A stretch of 64,000 nucleotides of DNA from Salinisphaera orenii subsp. orenii MK-B5. Its GTDB lineage: Bacteria; Pseudomonadota; Gammaproteobacteria; Nevskiales; Salinisphaeraceae. Location: NCBI RefSeq assembly GCF_003788635.1, contig NZ_AYKH01000040.1:1-64000 (forward strand), given 5' to 3'. A program made the translations under genes and the position numbers. How positions within the stretch are numbered: the first letter of the stretch is position 1; the number at the start of each line of letters is the position of its first letter. A model generated the notes under the pieces. The model was not told the origin of the DNA. It did not search any database and saw only the letters and a list, made by a program, of their open reading frames with translations. This document shows, in pieces, positions 1-7,560 of this stretch.

Positions 1-1876
1 CCAGCGTCTCCCAGCGCGCCAGCGCCGTCTCCAGTTCCCGTTCGGCTGCGGCCACGCGCTCGCTGGCTGCCCGGATCTCGGTCTGGGGACGGTCGTAGAA
101 GCCCGGCGCGTTGAACTCCGCCTCCAGCTCGGCGATCCGTGTCTCCAGCGTCTCGATCGTATCCGGCAGGGCGCGCAGTTCCTTGCGCTCGGCGCTGGAC
201 AGCGGGTTGGCGGTGGGTGCCGGCGCCGTCGCCGGTTTCGAGGCGCCGCGGCCGCCCGTCTTCTTTCGGGGCTCGGCGGCTCGTGTCGGCGTCGGCCGCT
301 GCCGCAGCCAGTCGGAATAGCCGCCGACGTACTCGCGCACGTCGCCCTCGTCCTCGAAGACCAGCGTGCTGGTGACCACGTTGTCCAGAAACGCACGATC
401 GTGGGAGACCAGCAGCAACGTGCCGTCGTAGTTCATCAGCCGCTCTTCCAGCAGTTCCAGCGTCTCAACGTCGAGGTCGTTGGTCGGCTCGTCCATGACC
501 AGCAGATTGGCGGGCCGGGTGAACAGCTTGGCCAGCAGCAGCCGATTGCGCTCGCCGCCGGAGAGTACCTTGGTCGGCGACCGTGCGCGCTTGGGCGAGA
601 ACAGGAAATCGCCCAGATAACTCATCACGTGCCGATCCTGGCCGTTGATGGTGATCGAGGAGCGCCCCTGGGCCACGTTGTCGAGCACGCTGATGGAATC
701 GTCGAGGGCCGCGCGGTGCTGGTCGAAGTGGGCGACCTCGATGTTGGTGCCGAGCTTGACCTCGCCGGCATCCGGCGCGAGGCGACCGAGCAGCAGGTTG
801 ATCAGCGTGGTCTTGCCGGCGCCGTTCGGGCCGACGAGGCCGACCTTGTCGCCGCGCTGGATGATCGTGGACAGATCGTTGACGATGGGTTTGTCCGCCC
901 AGCCGTAGGACAGGTTCTCGGCCACGATCACGTGCTTGCCGGAGCGGGCCGCGTCCTGGGTCACGATGTTGGCGCTACCGCCGCGCTCGCGGCGCTCGGC
1001 GCGTTCGGCGCGCATGGCCTTGAGCTCGCGCACGCGGCCCTCGTTGCGGGTCCGCCGGGCCTTGATGCCCTGGCGGATCCATACCTCTTCCTGAGCCAGG
1101 CGCTTGTCGAAGGCGGCGTTGGCCTTCTCCTCGTCGGCCAGCATCTTTTCCTTGCCTTCGAGAAAACGGTCGTAGTCGCCGGGCCAGGAGGTGAGCTTGC
1201 CGCGATCGAGATCGACGATGCGGGTGGCCAGATTGCGCAGGAAGGCGCGGTCATGGGTTATGAACAGCAGCGCGCCGTTCCAGTTCAGCAGCATCTCCTC
1301 GAGCTGGTCGATGGCGCTGATATCGAGATGGTTGGTGGGCTCGTCCAACAGCAGCAGATCGGGCGCCTGAACCATGGCACGGGCGAGTAGCACGCGCCGT
1401 TTCTGGCCGCCCGACAGCGACTCGAACTGCCAGTCGGCGCCGAGCTTGAGCCGCGACAGCGTGCTCTCGACCTGCTGGGCCAGCGTCCAGCCGTCGGCGG
1501 CATCGACCGCGGCCTGGGCCTTCGAGAAGGCATCCATCACGTCCTCGCCGGCGGACAGCCGCGCGGTCAGGTCGTGAAAACGGGCCAGCGCTTCGCCGAC
1601 ATCGCCGAGCCCGGCCGCGACCACATCGAACACCGGGCCGTGGGTGCCGGCGGGCACTTCCTGCTCCAGCCGGGCCACGCGCAGATCGGCCCGGGATTCG
1701 CGCAGGACCTCGTCCGGTTCGATCTCGCCGGAGACGATGCGCATGAGCGTGGACTTGCCGGTGCCGTTGCGGCCGACGAGCGCGACCCGCTCGCCGCGGT
1801 CGATGGCCAGTTCGGCGTCGTCGAGCAGCGGCTGGGTCCCGTAGGCCAGCCGCAGGTTGCGCAGTTGCAGCATCAT
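1..1876 (-). CDS. uup: ABC-F family ATPase Uup (3' end beyond window)
   Basis: This is a soluble ABC-F protein with two ATP-binding cassettes and no membrane domain. The family acts on ribosomes or on branched DNA intermediates; Uup is linked to precise excision of transposons. Read from the start at 1876, the first Walker A is GRNGTGKST (residues 35-43), followed by LSGGQ and LLLLDEPTNHLD. The second cassette has GPNGAGKTT, LSGGERNR and VMDEPTNDLD. The stretch preceding the second signature (HVMSYLGDFLF) and VETLELLEE are Uup-like. The C-terminal part has the VGGYSDWLRQR linker and a charged coiled coil, as in Uup rather than YheS or EttA. About 625 codons are present, so only a few C-terminal residues are missing. 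Met-Met starts at 1876 and 1873 are both possible. It is divergent from rmuC. Confidence 0.93.
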   Translation of the reverse strand, partial: MMLQLRNLRLAYGTQPLLDDAELAIDRGERVALVGRNGTGKSTLMRIVSGEIEPDEVLRESRADLRVARLEQEVPAGTHGPVFDVVAAGLGDVGEALARFHDLTARLSAGEDVMDAFSKAQAAVDAADGWTLAQQVESTLSRLKLGADWQFESLSGGQKRRVLLARAMVQAPDLLLLDEPTNHLDISAIDQLEEMLLNWNGALLFITHDRAFLRNLATRIVDLDRGKLTSWPGDYDRFLEGKEKMLADEEKANAAFDKRLAQEEVWIRQGIKARRTRNEGRVRELKAMRAERAERRERGGSANIVTQDAARSGKHVIVAENLSYGWADKPIVNDLSTIIQRGDKVGLVGPNGAGKTTLINLLLGRLAPDAGEVKLGTNIEVAHFDQHRAALDDSISVLDNVAQGRSSITINGQDRHVMSYLGDFLFSPKRARSPTKVLSGGERNRLLLAKLFTRPANLLVMDEPTNDLDVETLELLEERLMNYDGTLLLVSHDRAFLDNVVTSTLVFEDEGDVREYVGGYSDWLRQRPTPTRAAEPRKKTGGRGASKPATAPAPTANPLSSAERKELRALPDTIETLETRIAELEAEFNAPGFYDRPQTEIRAASERVAAAERELETALARWETL

Positions 1877-1908
1877 GGGCGCGAGAGCATCGCGATCTGG
1901 AAAAGAGA

Positions 1909-1925
1909 GCGCGTATTGTACGCGC
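1909..1925. promoter_or_regulatory. Palindrome in the uup/rmuC divergent spacer
   Basis: The sequence GCGCGTA-TTG-TACGCGC is a perfect 7-bp inverted repeat with a 3-base centre. It lies 33 bases upstream of the uup start. The reverse strand of its centre reads TACAAT, a reasonable -10 hexamer for uup, although no good -35 is visible 17 bp upstream. It could be an operator or simply part of the promoter. Nothing identifies a regulator. Confidence 0.3.
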
Positions 1926-2033
1926 TGCCCGGACGCCGGACTCCATCGTCGGCGCGGGTGCGGCCGCACGCGCCAGCGGGGCGGCGTTAGACTGAGTGCC
2001 ATCGCATTCCGCTGCCGGCCGAACGCTCCATCG

Positions 2034-3434
2034 ATGACCACGCAAGCCATTGTTCTGATTGTTTCCGCGCTGCTGCTGGGCGTCCTTGTCGGCGCGGCGC
2101 TGGCCGTGCTCTGGGCGCGTTCGGCCCAGGCCCGTCTGGAAAGCGCCCGCGACAGTGCCCGACAGACGGCCGAGAATGAGGCGGGCGCGCATGCGAAGAC
2201 GCGCGAGGCGCTCGAGTCCGTGCGCCAGGCGTTGACCGAGGCGCGCAGCGAGAACGCCCGGCTGGAGACGCGGCTCGACAGCGAACGCCGTAACAGCGAG
2301 GACAAGCTCAAGACGCTGACCGAAGCGCGCGAAGCCCTCACCCACCAGTTCAAGACGCTGTCCCAGGAAATCCTGGAAGAGAAAAGCCGGGCCTTCACCG
2401 AACAGAACAAGGCCAGCCTCGAGCCGTTGCTCAACCCGCTGCGCGAGCATATCGGCCGCTTCGAAAAGCAGGTCCGCGAAGCCTACGATCAGGAAAACCG
2501 CCAGCGCAGCGCGCTCGCCGAGCAGGTGCGCCTGCTGGAGCAGTCCAACAAGGCGATCGCCGAGGACGCGACCAATCTGGCCAACGCCCTGCGCGGCGAA
2601 TCCAAGACCCAGGGCAACTGGGGCGAGATGATTCTGGAGACGGTGCTGGAGCGCTCGGGCCTGGAGAAAGGCGTCCAGTACGAGACGCAGTTCTCGGTCA
2701 CCACCGAGGACGGCAGCCGCCAGCTGCCGGATGCGGTCGTGCATCTGCCGGAGCAGCGCAGCATCGTCGTCGACGCCAAGGTGTCGCTGACGGCCTATCT
2801 GCGGGTCCAGGAGGCCGGGGACGAGGACGCCCGAAAAACCGCACTCGCCGACCACGTCGCCTCGGTGCGGCGTCATCTCAAGCAGTTGTCGGCCAAGAAC
2901 TACCAGCATATCGACGCCATACAGACGCTCGACTACGTGTTCATGTTCATTCCCTCCGAGGCGGCCTATGTCGAGGCGCTGCGCGGCGATTTCGACCTGC
3001 AGCGCGAAGCGCTCGACGCCAATATCGCGCTGGTCTCGCCGACCACGCTCATGCCCATGCTGCGCGCCATCGCCAATCTCTGGCGGCTGCAGCAGCAGGA
3101 GGAGAACGCCGCCGAGATCGCCGAGAAGGCCGGCGCGCTGCACGACAAGTTCGTGGGTTTTCTCGACGATCTCGACAAGCTCGGCCGGGCCATGGATACG
3201 GCCAACAAGGCCTACGAGGGCGCGCGCAACAAGCTCGTCGAGGGCCGCGGCAACATCGTGCGCCGCAGCGAGGAGTTGAAGAAGATGGGTGCGAACACCA
3301 GCAAGTCGATCGGACAGTCCTGGCAGCGTAACGCCGCGCTGGCTGCTGCCCGCGGGGACGCCGACGACGGCATCTCCGACGACGAGGACGACGACAGTCT
3401 CACCGACCACGACGAGGCCCGCGACGCGCCATGA
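2034..3434 (+). CDS. rmuC: DNA recombination protein RmuC
   Basis: RmuC-family protein of 466 residues. The family limits recombination at inverted repeats and has a predicted restriction-endonuclease-like core. Residues 5-25 form one membrane anchor. Residues about 30-190 are a long charged coiled coil. The RmuC core follows, with the family-typical GNWGEMILE, VVDAKVSL and DYVFMFIPSE segments. The C-terminus ends in a strongly acidic tail (ISDDEDDDSLTDHDE) not needed by the family. The start chosen is the ATG at 2034, because it puts the membrane segment at the N-terminus; the open frame continues further upstream but that part is arginine-rich and unlike the family. The stop overlaps the next start (ATGA), so the two genes are probably co-transcribed. 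Confidence 0.93.
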   Translation: MTTQAIVLIVSALLLGVLVGAALAVLWARSAQARLESARDSARQTAENEAGAHAKTREALESVRQALTEARSENARLETRLDSERRNSEDKLKTLTEAREALTHQFKTLSQEILEEKSRAFTEQNKASLEPLLNPLREHIGRFEKQVREAYDQENRQRSALAEQVRLLEQSNKAIAEDATNLANALRGESKTQGNWGEMILETVLERSGLEKGVQYETQFSVTTEDGSRQLPDAVVHLPEQRSIVVDAKVSLTAYLRVQEAGDEDARKTALADHVASVRRHLKQLSAKNYQHIDAIQTLDYVFMFIPSEAAYVEALRGDFDLQREALDANIALVSPTTLMPMLRAIANLWRLQQQEENAAEIAEKAGALHDKFVGFLDDLDKLGRAMDTANKAYEGARNKLVEGRGNIVRRSEELKKMGANTSKSIGQSWQRNAALAAARGDADDGISDDEDDDSLTDHDEARDAP

Positions 3435-4534
3435 GCCTGACAGACCAACTCGCCGAACTGCGCGAACGCATCCCGCCGGTGAACGCCGAGCGCGCCGCCG
3501 AACTGGCGCGCTCCGGCGCGCTGCTGGTCGATATCCGCGAGGCCGATGAGATCGCCCAGGGCACGCCCGTGGGCGCGAAGCCGCTCGGCCGCGGCTTTCT
3601 GGAGATGCGTCTGGAGCAGGAGGTCAGCGGACCCGATCAAACGGTGCTGCTGTTGTGCGCGTCGGGCTCGCGTTCGCTGCTCGCCGCCGACCAGCTCGCG
3701 CGTCTGGGCTATAGCGACGTGCGTTCGGTCGAGGGCGGTTTCGATGCCTGGAAGGACGCCGGCCTGGCGTTCGAGACGCCCACCATGCTCGACAACGCCG
3801 ATCGCGCCCGCTATGCCCGCCAGCTCACCCTGCCCGAGGTCGGCGAGGCGGGCCAGACGAAACTGCGCGACGCGCGCGTGCTGGTCATCGGTGCCGGCGG
3901 GCTCGGCTCACCGGCGGCCTATTATCTGGCCGCGGCCGGCGTGGGGCATATCGGCATCGTCGATCACGACGTGGTCGATCGCTCCAACCTGCATCGCCAG
4001 ATCCTGCATCGCGATGCCAGCGTCGGTCAGCCCAAGGTGCGCTCGGCGATGGCCGCGCTCACGGCCCTCAACCCGAGTATCGCCATCGAGCCGATCGAGG
4101 CGCGGGTGAGCGCGGACAATGCGGCCGGGCTGGTCGACGACCACGATCTGGTGGTCGACGGCTCGGACAACTTCAGCGCCCGCTATGCGGTCAACGATGC
4201 CTGCGTGGCGGCGCGGATCCCGCTGGTCTATGGCGCGGTCGAGCGCTTCGCCGGTCAGGTCGGCGTGTTCCCGGCCGGCGGCCGGCCCTGTTACCGCTGT
4301 CTGTTCGCCAGCGCGCCGCCGGCGGGCAGCGCGCCGACCTGTGCCGAGGCCGGCGTGCTCGGGGTCGTGCCCGGCATCGTCGGCACGCTGCAGGCGCTGG
4401 AGGCGATCAAGCTGATCGTGGGCATGGCCGACACGCTCGCCGCGCGCGTGCTCACGCTGGATGCGGCCACGCACCGCTGGCGCAGCCTGCAGATTCCGGC
4501 CGATCCGGCCTGCCCGGCCTGCGGCACGCCGTAG
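3431..4534 (+). CDS. moeB: MoeB/ThiF-type adenylyltransferase with N-terminal rhodanese domain
   Basis: E1-like enzyme that adenylates the C-terminus of a sulfur-carrier protein such as MoaD or ThiS (367 aa). Residues 1-115 are a rhodanese domain with the active loop CASGSR (Cys76) that could carry persulfide sulfur. Residues 120-367 are the ThiF/MoeB domain, with the nucleotide loop GAGGLGS (154-160), DHDVVDRSNLHRQ, DGSDNF, and two zinc-binding pairs (CYRC at 287-290 and CPAC at 361-364). Cys304 in TCAEAG is in the place of the catalytic cysteine. MOCS3-like fusions normally have rhodanese at the C-terminus; here it is at the N-terminus, an order also seen in some proteobacteria. Its partner could belong to molybdopterin, thiamin or thiouridine synthesis, and no carrier gene is adjacent. 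Confidence 0.85.
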   Translation: MSLTDQLAELRERIPPVNAERAAELARSGALLVDIREADEIAQGTPVGAKPLGRGFLEMRLEQEVSGPDQTVLLLCASGSRSLLAADQLARLGYSDVRSVEGGFDAWKDAGLAFETPTMLDNADRARYARQLTLPEVGEAGQTKLRDARVLVIGAGGLGSPAAYYLAAAGVGHIGIVDHDVVDRSNLHRQILHRDASVGQPKVRSAMAALTALNPSIAIEPIEARVSADNAAGLVDDHDLVVDGSDNFSARYAVNDACVAARIPLVYGAVERFAGQVGVFPAGGRPCYRCLFASAPPAGSAPTCAEAGVLGVVPGIVGTLQALEAIKLIVGMADTLAARVLTLDAATHRWRSLQIPADPACPACGTP

Positions 4535-4660
4535 ACGCGCCGCACAGCGCCGGCAGCGCAGACGCCTGATACGTTTGTAGACTGGCGCCCGGCGTATCCG
4601 CGTTGCTATCGTTCGCCACGCACAGCGTCCGCCTGAGGCGCGAAACCGCGGGGAGATCCA

Positions 4661-6367
4661 ATGCCGGCCTTTTTTCTGATCGTCATGGCGCTGGTCGCCT
4701 TCTATCTGGGCTATCGTTTCTATTCGCGGTATCTGGCCGAGAAGGTCTACGCGCTCGATCCCAATTTCCGCACCCCGGCGCATGAAATGCGCGACGGTGT
4801 CGACTTCGTGCCGACGCACAAGCACGTGCTGCTCGGGCACCACTTCACCTCGGTGGCGGGCGCCGCCCCGATCGTCGGCCCGGCGATCGCGGTCTACTGG
4901 GGTTGGCTGCCGGCGCTGACCTGGGTGATCCTGGGCACCATCTTCGCGGCCGGCGTGCACGATCTCGGCTCGATCGTCGTATCCGCGCGCAATCGCGGCC
5001 AGAATATCGGCACGCTCTCCGGCAAGGTCATCAGCGCGCGCGCCAGTACCCTGTTTCTACTGATTATTTTCTTTCTGCTAACGCTCGTGAACGCCGTGTT
5101 CGGCGTGGTGATGGCGATCCTGTTCGAGTCCAACCCGGGCGCGGTGATCCCTGCGCTGATCGTGATTCCGATCGCGGTCTTCATCGGGCAGTGGGCCTAT
5201 CGGCTGGGGCGTTCCATCATCATCCCGTCGATCGTCGGCCTGCTGCTGCTCTATATCGCGATCCCGATCGGCCAGGCGTATCCGATCGAGGTCGACGGGT
5301 TGGCTTCGGCGATCGGCCTCGAGGTGCGCACCACCTGGATCCTGTTGATCTTCGCCTACACCTGGATCGCTTCGCGCCTGCCGGTGTGGATCCTGTTGCA
5401 GCCGCGCGACTACATCAACGGCCAGCAGTTGATCGTGGCGCTGTTCGTGATCTTCCTCGGCGTGCTCGTCGGCTGGGATACGGTTAGCGCGCCCGCGGTC
5501 AACGAGGTCTCGGCGGATTCGCCGCACTGGTTCCCGTATCTGTTCATCACCGTCGCCTGTGGCGCGATCTCGGGCTTTCACAGCCTGGTCGCGTCGGGCA
5601 CGACGTCCAAGCAGCTCGACAAGGAGCCCGAAGCCCGCTTCGTCGGCTACGGCGGCGCCCTCGGCGAGGGCGCGCTGGCGCTGGCCGCGATCCTGGCCTG
5701 CACCGCGGGTCTGGGCGCAGCCGGCGAATGGAATACCGCCTACGCCGACTTCGGCGCCGCGTCGGGCGGGGCGCTCGGCCATTTCGTGACCGGTACCGGC
5801 CACTTCCTTAGCAACCTCGGCATTCCGGCTACGCTCGGCGCGACCTTCGCCGCGGTGGTGGTCATCACCTTCGCCGGGACGACGATGGACACCGGCATCC
5901 GGCTGCAGCGCTACATTCTCGCCGAGATCAGCGAACTGGCCGGCTTCAAGGCGCTGTCGGGGCGTGTGAATCTGCTTACTACGCTGGCCGTGCTGATCCC
6001 GCTGGGTCTGGCGCTGGTGCCCGGCGGCGACGACGCCGGCGGCAAGGGCTTCGCCTTCGGTCGCCTGTGGACGCTGTTCGGTACCACGAACCAGCTCACC
6101 GCCGGCCTGGCGCTGTCGGTGATTGCGGTCTGGGTGCTGGCACGCAACCGCAATCCGCTCGCGGCGATCGTGCCGCTGGTGTTCCTGCTGTTCATGACCA
6201 CCTGGGCGCTGCTGCTCAATCTGGTCGACTTCTTCCAGAAGGGTGACTGGCTGCTGCTGGCCATGGACGCGGCGATCTTCGTCCTCGCGGCCTGGCTGAT
6301 CGTGGAAGCGGTGACCGCGCTCAACCGCCAGCGCGGCGCGCGCGACCCGGCGGCCGCGGATCGATGA
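4661..6367 (+). CDS. cstA: Carbon starvation protein CstA family transporter
   Basis: Multi-span membrane protein of 568 residues, of the CstA/peptide-pyruvate transporter family. Members take up pyruvate or peptides, often under carbon limitation. It opens with a membrane helix and the family-typical stretches HKHVLLGHHFTSVAGAAPI and GPAIAVYWGWLPAL near residues 48-85. About a dozen or more further hydrophobic segments follow, including GAISGFHSLVASGTTSKQL. E. coli CstA is near 700 residues, so this is the shorter type. A good ribosome-binding site (GGGGAGAT) precedes the ATG. The stop overlaps the next start by four bases (ATGA), placing it first in an operon with two small cysteine-motif proteins. 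No tandem second cstA copy is present. Confidence 0.9.
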   Translation: MPAFFLIVMALVAFYLGYRFYSRYLAEKVYALDPNFRTPAHEMRDGVDFVPTHKHVLLGHHFTSVAGAAPIVGPAIAVYWGWLPALTWVILGTIFAAGVHDLGSIVVSARNRGQNIGTLSGKVISARASTLFLLIIFFLLTLVNAVFGVVMAILFESNPGAVIPALIVIPIAVFIGQWAYRLGRSIIIPSIVGLLLLYIAIPIGQAYPIEVDGLASAIGLEVRTTWILLIFAYTWIASRLPVWILLQPRDYINGQQLIVALFVIFLGVLVGWDTVSAPAVNEVSADSPHWFPYLFITVACGAISGFHSLVASGTTSKQLDKEPEARFVGYGGALGEGALALAAILACTAGLGAAGEWNTAYADFGAASGGALGHFVTGTGHFLSNLGIPATLGATFAAVVVITFAGTTMDTGIRLQRYILAEISELAGFKALSGRVNLLTTLAVLIPLGLALVPGGDDAGGKGFAFGRLWTLFGTTNQLTAGLALSVIAVWVLARNRNPLAAIVPLVFLLFMTTWALLLNLVDFFQKGDWLLLAMDAAIFVLAAWLIVEAVTALNRQRGARDPAAADR

Positions 6368-6819
6368 TCACGGCGTGCCGAACCGATCGCCCCGAGGCGA
6401 GCGCCGGCGCGGTGACGACGCACCAGGTGATCCTGGTGCGCGAGCAGGATGCGCAGCACAGTGGCTCCGGCTGTTGCGGCCGTCTGGGTGCGCGCGATTC
6501 GGCGCTCGGCGGGGCGGCGGACTTCAGCCACAGCCGGGCGCGCATGGAACGGATCGGGGCCGTCTATCGCGACCTGGCCGCGGCCGCGCCCGAGCTCGAT
6601 CTGATCGTGGCCGACCCGCGTAACCTGCTCTGGCTGTATCCGACCGTCTGGCGGGCCGCGCGTCGCCGCGGCCTCGGTTGGGCAGCGACGATTCGCTCCA
6701 TGGCCCGGGCCGGCGCGCCGATGGCGGTGGTCTGCGACGGTGACACGCTGTATTCGGGGCGTCTGCCCGCGACCGACACCGTGGTCGCGCGGGTGCTCGA
6801 GCGCATCGCGCAGGATTGA
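6364..6819 (+). CDS. Conserved-looking small protein with SGSGCCGRL motif, cstA operon
   Basis: I do not recognise a named family. The protein has 151 residues, no signal peptide and no membrane helix. A short variable N-terminus leads to a strand (HQVILVRE) and then the motif SGSGCCGRLG (residues 33-42), whose vicinal Cys37-Cys38 pair in a glycine-rich loop looks like a redox or metal-binding site. The middle (residues 60-115) is helical and the end has VCDGDTLYSGRLP, suggesting an alpha/beta, possibly thioredoxin-like, fold. It overlaps cstA by four bases and is followed by the Cys-Cys-tailed protein, so translation is probably coupled. The function is unknown; the neighbourhood suggests a role coupled to CstA or to the downstream ATPase. 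Confidence 0.7.
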   Translation: MITACRTDRPEASAGAVTTHQVILVREQDAQHSGSGCCGRLGARDSALGGAADFSHSRARMERIGAVYRDLAAAAPELDLIVADPRNLLWLYPTVWRAARRRGLGWAATIRSMARAGAPMAVVCDGDTLYSGRLPATDTVVARVLERIAQD

Positions 6820-6866
6820 ACGCGCGGCAACACGGTGACCGCATTCATCACGACAGGCATGTCGAC

Positions 6867-7130
6867 ATGGCCGACGAGAAAAGCCTGTGGCGTCGGTTCT
6901 CCGACTACCACGACGAACTGTTCATGGCGCCCTGGCGCGCCGGCATCGCCCGCGAGGCGCGCTCCGAAGAAGACGTGCTCGTCGCCCTGCTGTTTCTGGA
7001 GGCGCTGGGGATTCCCGGCCCGGCCGACTACTACGCGCTCGAACTCTATCCGGATCTGATCGAGTCGTTCCACCGCTGGCACCAGCGCATGGGCATGGAC
7101 ACCTTTCCCGAAGCCGGCGTGTGCTGCTAG
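6867..7130 (+). CDS. Small protein ending in Cys-Cys (cory-CC-star family)
   Basis: An 87-residue soluble protein whose last two residues are cysteines directly before the stop (VCC). From memory this matches the small family annotated as cory-CC-star, found beside ArsA-like ATPases. Visible features are an aromatic N-terminal helix (SLWRRFSDYHDELFMAPW), an acidic middle with LLFLEALGIPGPADYYALELYPDL, and a short linker before the Cys-Cys tail. The ATG at 6867 is preferred; in-frame codons back to 6816 would need a TTG start. It is the third gene of the cstA cluster. The ATPase that normally neighbours such proteins comes next, but is separated here by a repeat. A terminal CC pair suggests metal binding, redox chemistry or tail recognition, none of which is demonstrated. 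Confidence 0.75.
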   Translation: MADEKSLWRRFSDYHDELFMAPWRAGIAREARSEEDVLVALLFLEALGIPGPADYYALELYPDLIESFHRWHQRMGMDTFPEAGVCC

Positions 7131-7158
7131 CGCCCGTTGGTTGTTCGTCCGTGCGCCG

Positions 7159-7367
7159 CGTTGGAGACCGCCAAGCGTGTCCGGCAGGGCGCGAGCCGCC
7201 GGGGCCGGGTCTGCCACAACCGGGGTTTGCCACGCCGCCGGGTGCCCCTGGTTATGGCGGGGCGTCCGATTCTTCAGCCCCAGCGCCGATGACATGGACA
7301 AGATGTGGCCATCCAGCGTTGCAGCGCGCCTGTACAGCGTGACGGCGCGAGCCCGCGCGACGCCTCC
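7159..7367 (+). repeat. Dispersed intergenic repeat, copy 1
   Basis: The only gene-free part of 7131-7560 with recognisable structure. It is diverged but clearly alignable by eye to the reverse complements of 51122-51341 and 22202-22316. Shared blocks in order are CGTTGGANACCG, GTGTCC.GCA.GGCG.GAGCCG, AACGCCG-like CACGCCGCCGGGTG, and GGCCATCCAGCGTTGCAGC (with 51122-51341 only). It carries no open frame consistent with a protein and no transposase. It lies between the Cys-Cys-tailed protein and the ATPase, which suggests insertion into a former operon. In the remaining 7368-7560 I see nothing beyond GC-rich spacer. Confidence 0.6.
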
Positions 7368-7560
7368 TCTGGCCGCAGCACGACGCTTGGCGCGCAGGCC
7401 TGCGACCCGTCAACCGGCCATAGCGCCCGGTCGCGCCCACGATCGCGATACGCGGCGATCGGAACCTCGGCTGCGCTTCGCCTGGCCCGCGAGCGTCAAA
7501 AGCTCGCGCGACGCGTATGGCCGACACGCGCGCCGCGCATGAACCCGCTGGAGACGCCCG

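Noticed and set aside
1251-3410. A 719-codon open frame on the minus strand across uup and rmuC
   Set aside because: It lies antisense to rmuC and in the wrong phase of uup; its sequence is low-complexity Arg/Gly/Leu typical of shadow frames in GC-rich DNA, while both real genes show complete family motifs.
7141-7542. Plus-strand frame of 133 codons between the Cys-Cys-tailed gene and the ATPase
   Set aside because: It runs through the dispersed repeat, has no RBS and is made of Ala/Arg-rich filler.
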